A stretch of DNA of 64,000 nucleotides. Origin: Candidatus Jettenia caeni. GTDB taxonomy: Bacteria > Planctomycetota > Brocadiia > Brocadiales > Brocadiaceae. The stretch lies in assembly GCA_000296795.1 (NCBI GenBank), contig BAFH01000003.1, positions 992,401 through 1,056,400 of the forward strand, in the 5' to 3' direction. Position numbers and translations under genes: made by a program. Of this stretch, positions 18,356-27,233 are shown one piece after another; within the stretch, counting starts at the first letter, position 1; every line of letters starts with the position of its first letter. The notes beneath the pieces are model-generated. The model saw only the letters and a program-made list of their open reading frames with translations. It ran no database searches and was not told the origin of the DNA.

Positions 18356-20743
18356 ATGAACTCATCTCTATCTACAAGAGGTAAATTCCTCATATTCACT
18401 CTCTGTATTTCCCTCATACCTATAGCGATAATTACAACAATATACTTTCTGAATGCCAGAAGTACACTAAAGTATCAGATTCTTGAACAATTAAGAGCAG
18501 TTGCAGAATCAAAAAGGCTTCACATGCTATCCCTTATGGAAAGGATAAAGACACAGACCATAGATTTCAGCTCCGACGAATTCATAAGAAATTGCATGAG
18601 AAGGGCTCTTCGCGGAGGTTCCTTTTATCACGATGAGGCAATAAGATTAAACAAATATTTTTCTGAGAATAAGCAACTGCTTAACCAACATTTCATAGCA
18701 ATAATCCTTGTAGATAAATATGGTAAGGTAATCTCGTCTACCAATCTGAATTTTATTGACAAAGATATGTCAAATAACGATATCTTTACTCAAGGAATAA
18801 GTAAAAGCGAAGGTAAAACTCATATTAAACTCCATTACCTCTCTTCCCTTAACACAAATTGTATATTAATTTCTACGCCCATTATTTCTCAACATAACGC
18901 AGGGTTGCTCGGTGTTATCATTAATGTCTATAACCTTAGATTCTTGAATGAAATTACAACCGACCGTGTCGGAATGGGGGAAACTGGTGAAGTGTATCTG
19001 GTTAATAGAGACAAGGTGATGCTGACCGAATCGAGATTTATAGAAGATGCATCACTGAAGCAGAAAGTAGATACAGAGCCTATTCGTGCCTTTGCGGAGA
19101 ATAATGAAGAGATAGTTGGTATATATAAAGACTACAGGGGAATACCTGTTATTGGCGCCTCGATGATTATACCCGGATATAATTGGGTGCTTTTGGCAGA
19201 GATAGATGAAGCAGAGGCCTTTGCACCAGTAAGGATATTGGGTATTGTTACGCTGATCTTTGGAGTGGTTGTTGCTGCATTGGTTACCGGTGCGGGGGTT
19301 ATTTTTACTATTTCAGTATCAGGGCCGATTAAGGATTTAAAGGATGCAGTAGAAAGATTTGCTGATGGAGACTTGAATTATCCGGAGAAGATACGTTGCA
19401 AGGGAGATATTGGCTTACTGGCCAGGAATTTTCATACAATTGCTGAAAGGCTCTTAAAGGAAATTGTTGAACGGAAACGGGTGGAAGAAATGCTGCAACA
19501 CACCGACATAGAACTTCGCCAGGTATTGAGTTCGATTTCGGATTATATTTGGAGCGCTGAAGTTGATAAGAAAGGTACATTTACCTATCGTTATTACTCT
19601 CCCGTGGTGGAAAAGATCACCGGCCGGCCTCCGGAATTTTATGTACGGGGGCCAGAGCACTGGTTGGGTACTCTACATCCTGAGGATCGAACCAGGCTGG
19701 AAAATGCATTAATTCGCATTTCAGTGGGCAAGTCAGCTCTTGAAGAAGAGGAGTACCGGATTATTAAGCCGGATGGAACGATTCGCTGGGTGCGTGATAG
19801 TATCGTTGCGAAGAAAGGGGAGAATGAATCTATCCATCTGCATGGTGTGGTATCCGATATTACCGAGTACAAACGGGCGGAGGAATCGTTGCGGAAAAGT
19901 AAAGCCGGTTTTGCGAATGCGCAACGAATAGCTCATCTGGGAAACTGGGAATGGGATATCAGGGAAGATAAGCTGTATTGGTCGGATGAGCTTTATCGTA
20001 TCTTTGGTTTGTCTCCGGATACGTTTACTCCGACTTACAGGGTGTTCCTGAGTTTTGTTCATGGAGACGACAGAGAGTCTGTGAAAAAATCTCTTCGTGA
20101 ATCTATCTGTAAGAGAAAGCCTTATACTAATAATCTCCGTATTATTTTACCAAACGGCCGGATACGCATCATTCATGTACAGACTGAGATCATAAGTAAT
20201 CAGAGAGGCAAGGTGGTTAAAATGAATGGAACGGTTCAAGATATTACTGAATTTAAGCGCATAGAAGATGAACTGAGAGTGCTGAATGAATCTTTAGAGC
20301 AACGGGTGGCAGAGCGGACTACGGAACTCATGAAGGTAAATGAGGAATTACGGAAAGAGATTGCAGAGCGAAGACAGGCAGAGGAGGCATTGCGTACAAA
20401 TGAAAGTAAGTATCGTTTGCTCTTAGAGAACCTGCCACAAAAGATATTTTACAAGGATAAAAATTCAGTATATGTGTCTTGTAATCAAAATTACGCTGCG
20501 GATCTATCGATAAAATCGGATGAGATTAGAGGAAAAACGGATTATGATTTCTATCCCGGGGCAATAGCTGAAAAATACCGGGCGGATGATAAAAGGATTA
20601 TGAAATCAGGGCGAACAGAGGAAATAGAAGAGAACTATATCAAGGATGGGCGGGAATGCATTGTGCATACGGTAAAAACCCCCGTAAAAGATGAAAAAGG
20701 TACTGTTGTTGGTATCTTAGGTATATTCTGGGAGAAAAAATAG
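18356..20743 (+). CDS. Cache-HAMP-PAS3 sensor protein lacking a kinase domain
   Basis: 795 aa from ATG 18356 (AAGGAG upstream; the open frame continues back to 18158 through a repeat). Order: membrane helix (about 12-32), extracytoplasmic double-Cache region, second helix (VTLIFGVVVAALVTGAGVIF), HAMP, short coiled coil, three PAS/PAC domains (SDYIWSAEV; LGNWEWDIREDKLYWSDELY; LLLENLPQKIFYKDKN). It stops with GIFWEKK at the exact point where the 42400 paralogue goes on with WDITEKVALQ and its HisKA and ATPase domains. So either a truncated kinase or a sensor that signals through partners. Confidence 0.85.
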   Translation: MNSSLSTRGKFLIFTLCISLIPIAIITTIYFLNARSTLKYQILEQLRAVAESKRLHMLSLMERIKTQTIDFSSDEFIRNCMRRALRGGSFYHDEAIRLNKYFSENKQLLNQHFIAIILVDKYGKVISSTNLNFIDKDMSNNDIFTQGISKSEGKTHIKLHYLSSLNTNCILISTPIISQHNAGLLGVIINVYNLRFLNEITTDRVGMGETGEVYLVNRDKVMLTESRFIEDASLKQKVDTEPIRAFAENNEEIVGIYKDYRGIPVIGASMIIPGYNWVLLAEIDEAEAFAPVRILGIVTLIFGVVVAALVTGAGVIFTISVSGPIKDLKDAVERFADGDLNYPEKIRCKGDIGLLARNFHTIAERLLKEIVERKRVEEMLQHTDIELRQVLSSISDYIWSAEVDKKGTFTYRYYSPVVEKITGRPPEFYVRGPEHWLGTLHPEDRTRLENALIRISVGKSALEEEEYRIIKPDGTIRWVRDSIVAKKGENESIHLHGVVSDITEYKRAEESLRKSKAGFANAQRIAHLGNWEWDIREDKLYWSDELYRIFGLSPDTFTPTYRVFLSFVHGDDRESVKKSLRESICKRKPYTNNLRIILPNGRIRIIHVQTEIISNQRGKVVKMNGTVQDITEFKRIEDELRVLNESLEQRVAERTTELMKVNEELRKEIAERRQAEEALRTNESKYRLLLENLPQKIFYKDKNSVYVSCNQNYAADLSIKSDEIRGKTDYDFYPGAIAEKYRADDKRIMKSGRTEEIEENYIKDGRECIVHTVKTPVKDEKGTVVGILGIFWEKK

Positions 20744-20885
20744 CCGTATAAATTTATTTATTGCTTTTATTATCATACTATGATATGAGAATAGAGCGAA
20801 AGTCCTGGTTTTCTTAAATTTGTTGAAGATGAACGAGGAAATGGAAATTATTAAAAGGAATATTGAGGGGGATAGGAAAGGGTAT

Positions 20886-22547
20886 ATGGAAGAACTAACT
20901 GATATAGAAAAATTAAGATTTGAAGATTTACATGTATCAGAAGAACTACGAAAAGCAATTAAAGATATGGGTTTTGAAGAAGCCACTCCAATACAGTATC
21001 AAGCTATTCCCTATATATTAAAAGGAAAAGATATCATTGGGCAAGCCCAGACAGGCACCGGGAAGACTGCAGCGTTTGGGATTCCCACACTCGAAATGAT
21101 AGATCCTGGTACCAGAGAATTACAAGCGATAATTTTATGTCCTACAAGGGAATTGGCAATCCAGGTTGCCGAAGAGATGAAAAAATTATCAAAATATAAA
21201 AAGGCCATTGAGATTTTGCCGATCTACGGAGGGCAACCTATAGAACGTCAAATTAAGGCATTAAAAAAAGGTGTGCAAATTATTATTGGTACTCCGGGGC
21301 GTGTTATGGACCACATGAACCGCCGTACGCTAAAAATGGATGCCGTAAGAATAATCATATTGGATGAGGCGGATGAGATGTTGGATATGGGGTTTCGGGA
21401 AGATATCGAATTTATTATGGAGAAAATCTCCAGGAAGAGACAAACCATTCTCTTCTCCGCAACTATGCCTCAGGCTATTTTAGATTTGACAAAAAAATAT
21501 CAAAACGATCCGCAATTTATAAAGGTTGTGCACAAGGAACTTACAGTTCCGTATATTGAGCAATTTTATTTTGAGGTAAAAGAGCAAGCGAAATTAGAGA
21601 CACTATCCCGCTTAATCGATATCTATAATTTAAAATTATCACTGGTATTTTGTAACACAAAAAGGCGGGTAGATGACCTGGTGGAACATCTCCAGGCAAG
21701 AGGATACCTGGCTGATGGTTTGCATGGGGATATGAGACAATCACAAAGAAATAGCGTTATGTCCAAGTTCAGGAAAGGAACTATCGAAATTCTGATAGCA
21801 ACTGACGTAGCAGCCCGGGGAATTGATGTAGAGGATATAGAAGCTGTCTTTAACTATGATGTGCCGCATGATGAAGAATACTATGTACACAGGATAGGAA
21901 GAACGGGCAGGGCGGGAAGGAAAGGTCGCTCATTTACCTTTGTTGTAGGGAGAGAGATTTATCAGATAAAGGATATACAACGATATGCGAAGACGAAAAT
22001 TACACCTCAAAAGATTCCTTCTCTTGGTGACGTAGAAGAAATTAAAACAAATTTACTTTTAGGGAAAGTAAAAGAAACAATTAATGAAGGGCATTTAGGG
22101 AAATACATTCACTGGGTTGAAGGCCTGGCTGGTGAAGATTATACCTCCATAGATATTGCCGCATCTTTATTAAAAATAATTGTAGGGGAAAAGAGTAAAC
22201 AAGCACCAACACAAGAGGAAGATTTTAGAGATACAGGACCCGCAACATCAGAAATGGTGAGATTGTTTATTAATGCGGGGAGCAAGCAGAAAGTACAAGT
22301 TAAGGATATTGTCGGAAGCATTGCCGGTGAAACAGGTCTTTCCGGCAAGATAATCGGAGCTGTTGATATTTTTGACAATTATACTTTTGTAGAAGTGCCG
22401 AAAGAGTACGCAGAAGATATCCAGGACGCCATGAAAGATATTAAAATCAAAGGGAAGAAGATTATTATAGAACCTGCCAGCCAAAAAACAACCGGAACAG
22501 CATCTCAGAAATCTTATGGGAAAAAAGGTAGACGGCGCAGGAAATAA
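20886..22547 (+). CDS. deaD: DEAD-box ATP-dependent RNA helicase (DeaD/CsdA type)
   Basis: 553 aa from ATG 20886; an in-frame start at 20820 would add 22 residues. All core motifs are seen: Q-motif (GFEEATPIQ), AQTGTGKT, PTRELAIQ, TPGRVMDH, DEADEML, SAT, HGDMRQSQR, ATDVAARGID and HRIGRTGRAG. The C-terminus (VRLFINAGSKQKVQVKDI...) is a DbpA-type RNA-binding domain ending in a basic tail. Such helicases remodel rRNA and mRNA, often in the cold. The EamA gene follows within a few bases and may be co-transcribed. Confidence 0.95.
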   Translation: MEELTDIEKLRFEDLHVSEELRKAIKDMGFEEATPIQYQAIPYILKGKDIIGQAQTGTGKTAAFGIPTLEMIDPGTRELQAIILCPTRELAIQVAEEMKKLSKYKKAIEILPIYGGQPIERQIKALKKGVQIIIGTPGRVMDHMNRRTLKMDAVRIIILDEADEMLDMGFREDIEFIMEKISRKRQTILFSATMPQAILDLTKKYQNDPQFIKVVHKELTVPYIEQFYFEVKEQAKLETLSRLIDIYNLKLSLVFCNTKRRVDDLVEHLQARGYLADGLHGDMRQSQRNSVMSKFRKGTIEILIATDVAARGIDVEDIEAVFNYDVPHDEEYYVHRIGRTGRAGRKGRSFTFVVGREIYQIKDIQRYAKTKITPQKIPSLGDVEEIKTNLLLGKVKETINEGHLGKYIHWVEGLAGEDYTSIDIAASLLKIIVGEKSKQAPTQEEDFRDTGPATSEMVRLFINAGSKQKVQVKDIVGSIAGETGLSGKIIGAVDIFDNYTFVEVPKEYAEDIQDAMKDIKIKGKKIIIEPASQKTTGTASQKSYGKKGRRRRK

Positions 22548-22553
22548 TTGTAC

Positions 22554-23018
22554 ATGAGAGCCGATTATTTTGTGATATTTTCTTCTGGTATTACTCTTCT
22601 GATGTGGGGCCTTTGGGGCTTTTTCGGAAAACTTGCAATTGAAAGAAACATGTCACCGGTCTCTATCTTTCTAGCCGAAGCGCTTATTTGCCTGATGTGT
22701 GCAGTATTTGTTTTCCTGTTTTTTTTCCGTACGGAAAATTTTCTTCCATGGCGCACGTCCTGGAATATATTTGGTTTCTTATCCGGAGTAAGTTTGGCTT
22801 TGGGTCTTGTGTTCTATTATTTTGCGCTCCAAAGAGGCCATGCAAGTCTGGTCGTGCCCTTAACTTCCCTGTATCCTGCTGTGACAGTAGTTCTGAGCTA
22901 TGCAATTCTCGCTGAGCGACCAAGCTTAACCCAGTGGATTGGACTCATACTGATTCTTATCGGTGCATTTCTTTTGCTCTCAGGTCCGATTGAGGGCAGG
23001 CAAGACAACTATAGATAA
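22554..23018 (+). CDS. Half-size EamA-family membrane transporter
   Basis: 154 aa from ATG 22554 (AGGA upstream; TTG 22548 possible). About five hydrophobic helices and the EamA pattern LLMWGLWGFFGKLA at the N-terminus and LVVPLTSLYPAVTVVLSY...GLILILIGAFLL at the C-terminus. Full EamA proteins have two such units; half-size ones work as dimers. Substrate unknown. It starts six bases past the helicase stop. Confidence 0.8.
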   Translation: MRADYFVIFSSGITLLMWGLWGFFGKLAIERNMSPVSIFLAEALICLMCAVFVFLFFFRTENFLPWRTSWNIFGFLSGVSLALGLVFYYFALQRGHASLVVPLTSLYPAVTVVLSYAILAERPSLTQWIGLILILIGAFLLLSGPIEGRQDNYR

Positions 23019-23095
23019 CTTTATGAGAATTATGGTATATCCTGGTTTACAATCTCATGGAATGTAGAGGAAATTCAAAGTTTCTCGCTATGCCA

Positions 23096-23235
23096 TGAAC
23101 ATACCCCTAACCCCTCTCAAGAGGGGAATCGGAGAAGTCCCCTCCCGGGAGGGGATTAAGGGGTGGGTAAAAGTCGCTGGGTTTCTCCCTTTAAAACCCA
23201 ACCTAATTAAATTGTATAGGAATTTTCATTTTATG
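23096..23235. repeat. MITE-like repeat, copy 2
   Basis: Same modules as 6510-6680: ACCCCTAACCCCTCTC, CCCCTCCCGGGAGGGG, AAGGGGTGGGTAAAA, GCTGGGTTT...CCTTTAAAACCC, and GTATAGGAA tail. Several self-complementary arms. Confidence 0.65.
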
Positions 23236-23249
23236 TAAGCGGTTTTCAA

Positions 23250-23372
23250 GGTGGCACGGACAAACCCTGTCCCTGTATGTCTTAAGCAGGGATCGTTTGT
23301 CCGTGCTTGCTTCAAATGCCAACGTGGATAGGGAATATAACGCACTGACAAACAGAGTTTGTCAGTGCCACC
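23250..23372. repeat. 123-bp element with 16-bp terminal inverted repeats
   Basis: GGTGGCACGGACAAAC (23250-23265) and GTTTGTCAGTGCCACC (23357-23372) are inverted repeats with one mismatch. Inside lie further CACGGACAAACC...GTTTGTCCGTG arms. A related hairpin is at 18247-18300. Size and ends fit a non-autonomous element. Confidence 0.6.
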
Positions 23373-23446
23373 CTTGACTAAACGACAACTTGACGTACAT
23401 AGTAAAAGAATAACGACGGGGCATTTCTCCTTAAGTTATCTATAAT

Positions 23447-24757
23447 ATGCAACTTGATGATAAGAAAGCGATCTTCGGATGGAGTATGTATGATTGGGCT
23501 AATTCGGCTTTTGCTACCACCGTTATGGCTGGATTTTTTCCCATTTTTTTTAAACAATACTGGAGTATTGGCGTTGATACCACGATAACTACAGCGAGGT
23601 TAGGATTTGCAAATTCGGCCGCAAGTATGATTATAGGTTTAGGAGCGCCCATATTAGGAGCCATTGCTGACAAGGGGACTTCGAAAAAGAAATTTCTTTT
23701 CTTCTTTGCTTATATGGGTGCAGTGATGACTTCATGTCTGTGCATGGTCTCTCAGGGTAACTGGCCGGTAGCCATTCTTCTGTATATCTTTGCAACTATT
23801 GGATTCTTAGGAGGGAATATCTTCTACGATGCATTGATCACAAGCGTGGCATCCGGGAAGAAGTTGGACTTTGTCTCCGGACTAGGTTTTTCTTTGGGAT
23901 ATCTGGGAGGTGGTATCCTTTTCGCATTCAATGTGTGGATGGTTCTCAATGCTAAAATATCTGGATTTTCAGATACCGGGAAAGTAATAAAATCCTCATT
24001 CCTTTCCGTGGGCATCTGGTGGGCTGTATTTTCTATCCCTCTTTTCCTTTTTGTAAAAGAACCTAAAAATACTGAGATAAAATTACCGGTAACTATGGTA
24101 AAAGCAGGTTTTACCCAATTAAGAAAAACATTTCAGAACGTCCGGCATTTAAAGACGGTTTTTCTCTTTCTTATGGCCTATTGGTTCTATATTGATGGGG
24201 TAAATACTATTGTCTACATGGCGATAGATTATGGTATTTCTATAGGCCTCGAATCCCGTGATTTAATTGTTGCATTACTTATCACGCAATTCATTGGGTT
24301 TCCATCTGCTTTGGGGCTTGTTTATCTTGGCGGTAAGATTGGCGCCAGATATGCTATCTTTATCGCTCTTGCAATTTATTTATTTGTTTCCTTCTATGGC
24401 GCTTTTGTGCAAAGTAAGAATGAATTCTATATATTAGCTATTACCATTGGTTTGGTTCAGGGCGGCATTCAGGCATTGAGCCGTTCATACTATGCAAAAA
24501 TAATTCCTGTTAACAAATCAGCCGAGTATTTTGGCTTTTATAATATGGTAGGTAAATTTGCTGCTGTTATTGGCCCTGCCTTTATTGGTGGAATCAATCT
24601 GATGATGAGATCTCTTGGGTATAGCAGTGATAGTGCATCGCGATTTGGTATTTCGTCTGTTTCGCTCTTTTTTATTATTGGTGGAATCTTGTTCTCTCTT
24701 GTAAATGAAGAAAAAGGGCGGAAAGAGTTGAAATACTTATCTCAGGATTCTGTTTAG
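23447..24757 (+). CDS. MFS transporter, UMF1 type
   Basis: 436 aa with about 12 membrane helices. The N-terminus, GWSMYDWANSAFATTVMAGFFP, is the signature of the UMF1 (Atg22-like) branch of the major facilitator superfamily; GGIQALSRSYYAKIIP is the second conserved block. Substrate not known; amino-acid efflux is established only for the fungal member. Stand-alone gene between repeat-filled gaps. Confidence 0.9.
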   Translation: MQLDDKKAIFGWSMYDWANSAFATTVMAGFFPIFFKQYWSIGVDTTITTARLGFANSAASMIIGLGAPILGAIADKGTSKKKFLFFFAYMGAVMTSCLCMVSQGNWPVAILLYIFATIGFLGGNIFYDALITSVASGKKLDFVSGLGFSLGYLGGGILFAFNVWMVLNAKISGFSDTGKVIKSSFLSVGIWWAVFSIPLFLFVKEPKNTEIKLPVTMVKAGFTQLRKTFQNVRHLKTVFLFLMAYWFYIDGVNTIVYMAIDYGISIGLESRDLIVALLITQFIGFPSALGLVYLGGKIGARYAIFIALAIYLFVSFYGAFVQSKNEFYILAITIGLVQGGIQALSRSYYAKIIPVNKSAEYFGFYNMVGKFAAVIGPAFIGGINLMMRSLGYSSDSASRFGISSVSLFFIIGGILFSLVNEEKGRKELKYLSQDSV

Positions 24758-25360
24758 AATTTTTCGTAAGATGGAAAATATTTTCTTTTTATCTTTCATT
24801 TCCTCTATTATGCGGTATAGTATACCTAAGAGAAAACAGTACTACTGTACGAGATTTTTTATAAATTACCTGATTGCAAGGTAACTATCAGATTGATAAA
24901 AAATTTAAAAATCTGCTTATGATATCTGATTTATGAATCTTTTATAGCAAAGAGATCCCCCATCGAATTAAAAAGGAATCCTAACCTTATAGATACTGTA
25001 AAGGTGGGGTATACGTATAGTTCCCACACAATCGTGCTGCATCGATCTTTATTAAGGGCAACTCATCTTTTTTTTGATATCCAAATTCAATCTCCAGGTA
25101 CTTCCGATACACTGCCTCCAGATATCTTAGATCTACTCCATATACTGTTTTATTGTTACATAAGGTAGTCTTCAACAATTGTATAAGCTCTTGGATTTTC
25201 GCATAAATCTATACGTAGGTTCTTTCGATAACAGAATTTGTATGGCATGTATTTTAACTTTTTAGACTATGGTGTTTAAAATTTGTAACTGTTTTTACAT
25301 TGGTTTATTTGTGAGGATAAATCGTAGGCAAGGGCTTTAAAGAATAGAAAGGAGATACGC
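24758..25360. other. Intergenic region with one possible small gene
   Basis: 603 bp, AT-rich. Apart from the doubtful minus-strand frame at 24987-25178 no feature was recognised. The last 100 bases form the leader of the RRM gene, and AAAGGAG at about 25349 is its ribosome-binding site. Confidence 0.35.
24987..25178 (-). CDS. Possible small protein or gene remnant
   Basis: 63 aa from TTG 25178. Composition is protein-like (VYGVDLRYLEAVYRKYLEIEFG; LPLIKIDAARLC), and the frame stays open a little upstream of the start (KIQELIQLL) to a TAG. No good ribosome-binding site and no ATG, so it could be the 3' remnant of a larger gene. Not recognised. Confidence 0.3.
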   Translation of the reverse strand: MLKTTLCNNKTVYGVDLRYLEAVYRKYLEIEFGYQKKDELPLIKIDAARLCGNYTYTPPLQYL

Positions 25361-25708
25361 GTGAATATTTACGTAGGTAACTTACCACATGATGTTAGTG
25401 AAGATGATTTACGACAAGCTTTTGAGGTTTTTGGAAAGGTAACATCCGCTACTGTTATAAAAGACATATTCAGCGGGACATCAAAAGGGTTTGGGTTTGT
25501 GGAAATGCCTGCTAAAGCTGAAGCACAGGCTGCAATCAATGGCTTGAATAGCAAAGAATTAAAAGGAAAAATGATTGTCGTTAATGAGGCTCGTCCACGT
25601 GAAGAAAAACGAAGGGGCGGCGGTGGCGGTGGAAGAGGTAGCAGTAGCGGCGGTGGCAGGGGTGGAAGATACGGTAGTAGTGGCAGCGGTGGAAGGCGAC
25701 GTTTCTAA
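25361..25708 (+). CDS. RRM-type RNA-binding protein with glycine-rich tail
   Basis: 115 aa from GTG 25361 with AAAGGAG upstream. One RRM domain: RNP2 IYVGNL (2-7) and RNP1 KGFGFVEM about residue 43-50. The tail after PREEKRRG is almost entirely G, R and S. Same build as the cyanobacterial and planctomycete Rbp proteins, which bind RNA and are often cold- or stress-induced. Monocistronic. Confidence 0.93.
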   Translation: MNIYVGNLPHDVSEDDLRQAFEVFGKVTSATVIKDIFSGTSKGFGFVEMPAKAEAQAAINGLNSKELKGKMIVVNEARPREEKRRGGGGGGRGSSSGGGRGGRYGSSGSGGRRRF

Positions 25709-25860
25709 TAAAGATACCATGCGGAATAACGCAGGATATCATGTTACTTAACAACGTGTTTGCAGCTATGTTTTGCCTAACACATTTGGTTTTAGCATAT
25801 GCTGGAGGACGTTATTAGATTCCTCAGAAGGGAGCTATTATAAGACGAAAGGAGTGAAAA

Positions 25861-26289
25861 ATGAGACAGGCAAAATATGGCGATACCGTTAAAGTACATT
25901 ACACGGGTAAATTGGATGATAGTACAGTATTTGATTCCTCTGAAGACCGTGAACCTCTGCAGTTTACTATAGGCAATGGTCAGATAATTCCAAGTTTTGA
26001 ACAATCGGTGGTGGGAATGAGCCCCGGAGAATCAAAAACCATCAACATTAAATCGGAAGATGCATATGGGGGTCATAACGAAGAGATGGTAGGGGTTGTA
26101 GGCCGGGATCAATTTCCCCCCGATGTGGAGCCAAAAGTTGGACAACAGTTTAAGGTCCGTGGCGCTGATGGTCAAACATCGGTAGTTACGGTAACTGATG
26201 TTTCTGAATCGGATGTGACATTAGATGCTAACCATCCTTTAGCTGGTAAAGACCTCATTTTTGATATCAAACTTATAGATATTGCATGA
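25861..26289 (+). CDS. FKBP-type peptidyl-prolyl isomerase, SlyD-like, copy 1
   Basis: 142 aa: FKBP fold with YGDTVKVHYTGKL, FTIGNGQIIPSFEQSVVGM and the inserted chaperone flap (GGHNEEMVGVV to DVTLDANHPLAGKDLIFD). NHPLAGKDL is the SlyD family signature. The His/Cys-rich nickel tail of enterobacterial SlyD is absent. Probably a cytosolic folding catalyst. AAAGGAG precedes the ATG. A close paralogue lies 500 bp downstream. Confidence 0.93.
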   Translation: MRQAKYGDTVKVHYTGKLDDSTVFDSSEDREPLQFTIGNGQIIPSFEQSVVGMSPGESKTINIKSEDAYGGHNEEMVGVVGRDQFPPDVEPKVGQQFKVRGADGQTSVVTVTDVSESDVTLDANHPLAGKDLIFDIKLIDIA

Positions 26290-26789
26290 TCGCCTTTCGT
26301 TATCATTTCAATCAGATAGTACAGAAATTTCTCATAGGAAGGCTGAGGTAATTTGCTTCTTTTATCAGAGGCATTATGCTAAGGTACGACTGCGAATGTA
26401 CCGTTCCGTGTACTCTCTGTCAGATCGATAATTATAGAAAATTGTGTACACTCATGTAGGGGTGAACGGCCATTCGCCCCTACATTGTTTATCCTTTTTC
26501 AGTCTTCATTTCTTGGTTTGTATCTTCTCTTCCAGAAATTGTGCCATGTCACATTCTTGTGATATCGCAATTTTGTATCATGTCACAGTATTCACATTAT
26601 CATGATCAATCATTCCATGCTGTTCGCCATCTAAAAAACTACACTGAGTTTATTATCTTATCGATTATGTACTACGAAAAGTAAAATTTAATCATTCCGT
26701 ATCTTTTTCATACTATTGGCATATCTTTTTCTCTATAGTACTTATCACCTTCCTTGGATTGTACAACAACACAGGAGGAGCAAAGAGAA
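26290..26789. other. Intergenic region between the two FKBP genes
   Basis: Holds the palindrome at 26455-26484 and AT-rich DNA with GTGCCATGTCACATTC and ATCATGTCACAGTATTC repeats near 26540-26595. No gene seen. Confidence 0.35.
26455..26484. repeat. 30-bp palindrome TGTAGGGGTGAA...TTCGCCCCTACA
   Basis: 12-bp arms with one mismatch around CGGCCA. Related by its TGTAGGGG end to the elements at 1409, 6687 and 51150. It lacks a T tract, so it is a repeat rather than a plain terminator. Confidence 0.55.
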
Positions 26790-27230
26790 GTGGCACGGGC
26801 AAAATATGGTGATACTGTTAAGATTCACTATACGGGAAAACTTGAAGATGGTACGATATTCGATACCTCAATTAATCGAAAACCTCTGAGATTTACCATA
26901 GGTAAAGGTTCTATCATTTCTGGTCTTGAAGAAGCAGTAATTGGGATGAAGCCGGGTGAGTTAAAAACAATCAAAGTACCATCAAATAAAGCACATGGTT
27001 CATATGACGAAGAATTGATTGTCGTAATAGACCGAGAAGAATTTCCATCCAATTTGGAACCGGAGGTAGGTCATCAGCTCGATATTTATCAAGAGGATGG
27101 CGGGACTGTTGTAGTCACGGTGACCAATATTACTGAACAGGAAGTAACTCTGGATATTAACCATCCTTTAGCCGGCAAGGATCTTGTTTTTCATTTTCAG
27201 CTCATAGAAATTATTCCACCGTCCCATTGA
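26790..27230 (+). CDS. FKBP-type peptidyl-prolyl isomerase, SlyD-like, copy 2
   Basis: 146 aa from GTG 26790, chosen because AGGAGGAG lies upstream and because ARAKYGDTVKIHYTGKL then aligns with the start of copy 1. Same domains (ISGLEEAVIGMKPGE; TLDINHPLAGKDLVF). A slightly longer C-terminus. Tandem duplication followed by divergence. The convergent mtnP ends 4 bp downstream. Confidence 0.92.
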   Translation: MARAKYGDTVKIHYTGKLEDGTIFDTSINRKPLRFTIGKGSIISGLEEAVIGMKPGELKTIKVPSNKAHGSYDEELIVVIDREEFPSNLEPEVGHQLDIYQEDGGTVVVTVTNITEQEVTLDINHPLAGKDLVFHFQLIEIIPPSH

Positions 27231-27233
27231 TAG

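Noticed and set aside
23019-23446. Transposase gene associated with the repeat elements
   Set aside because: No frame longer than chance in this gap; only inverted repeats are seen.
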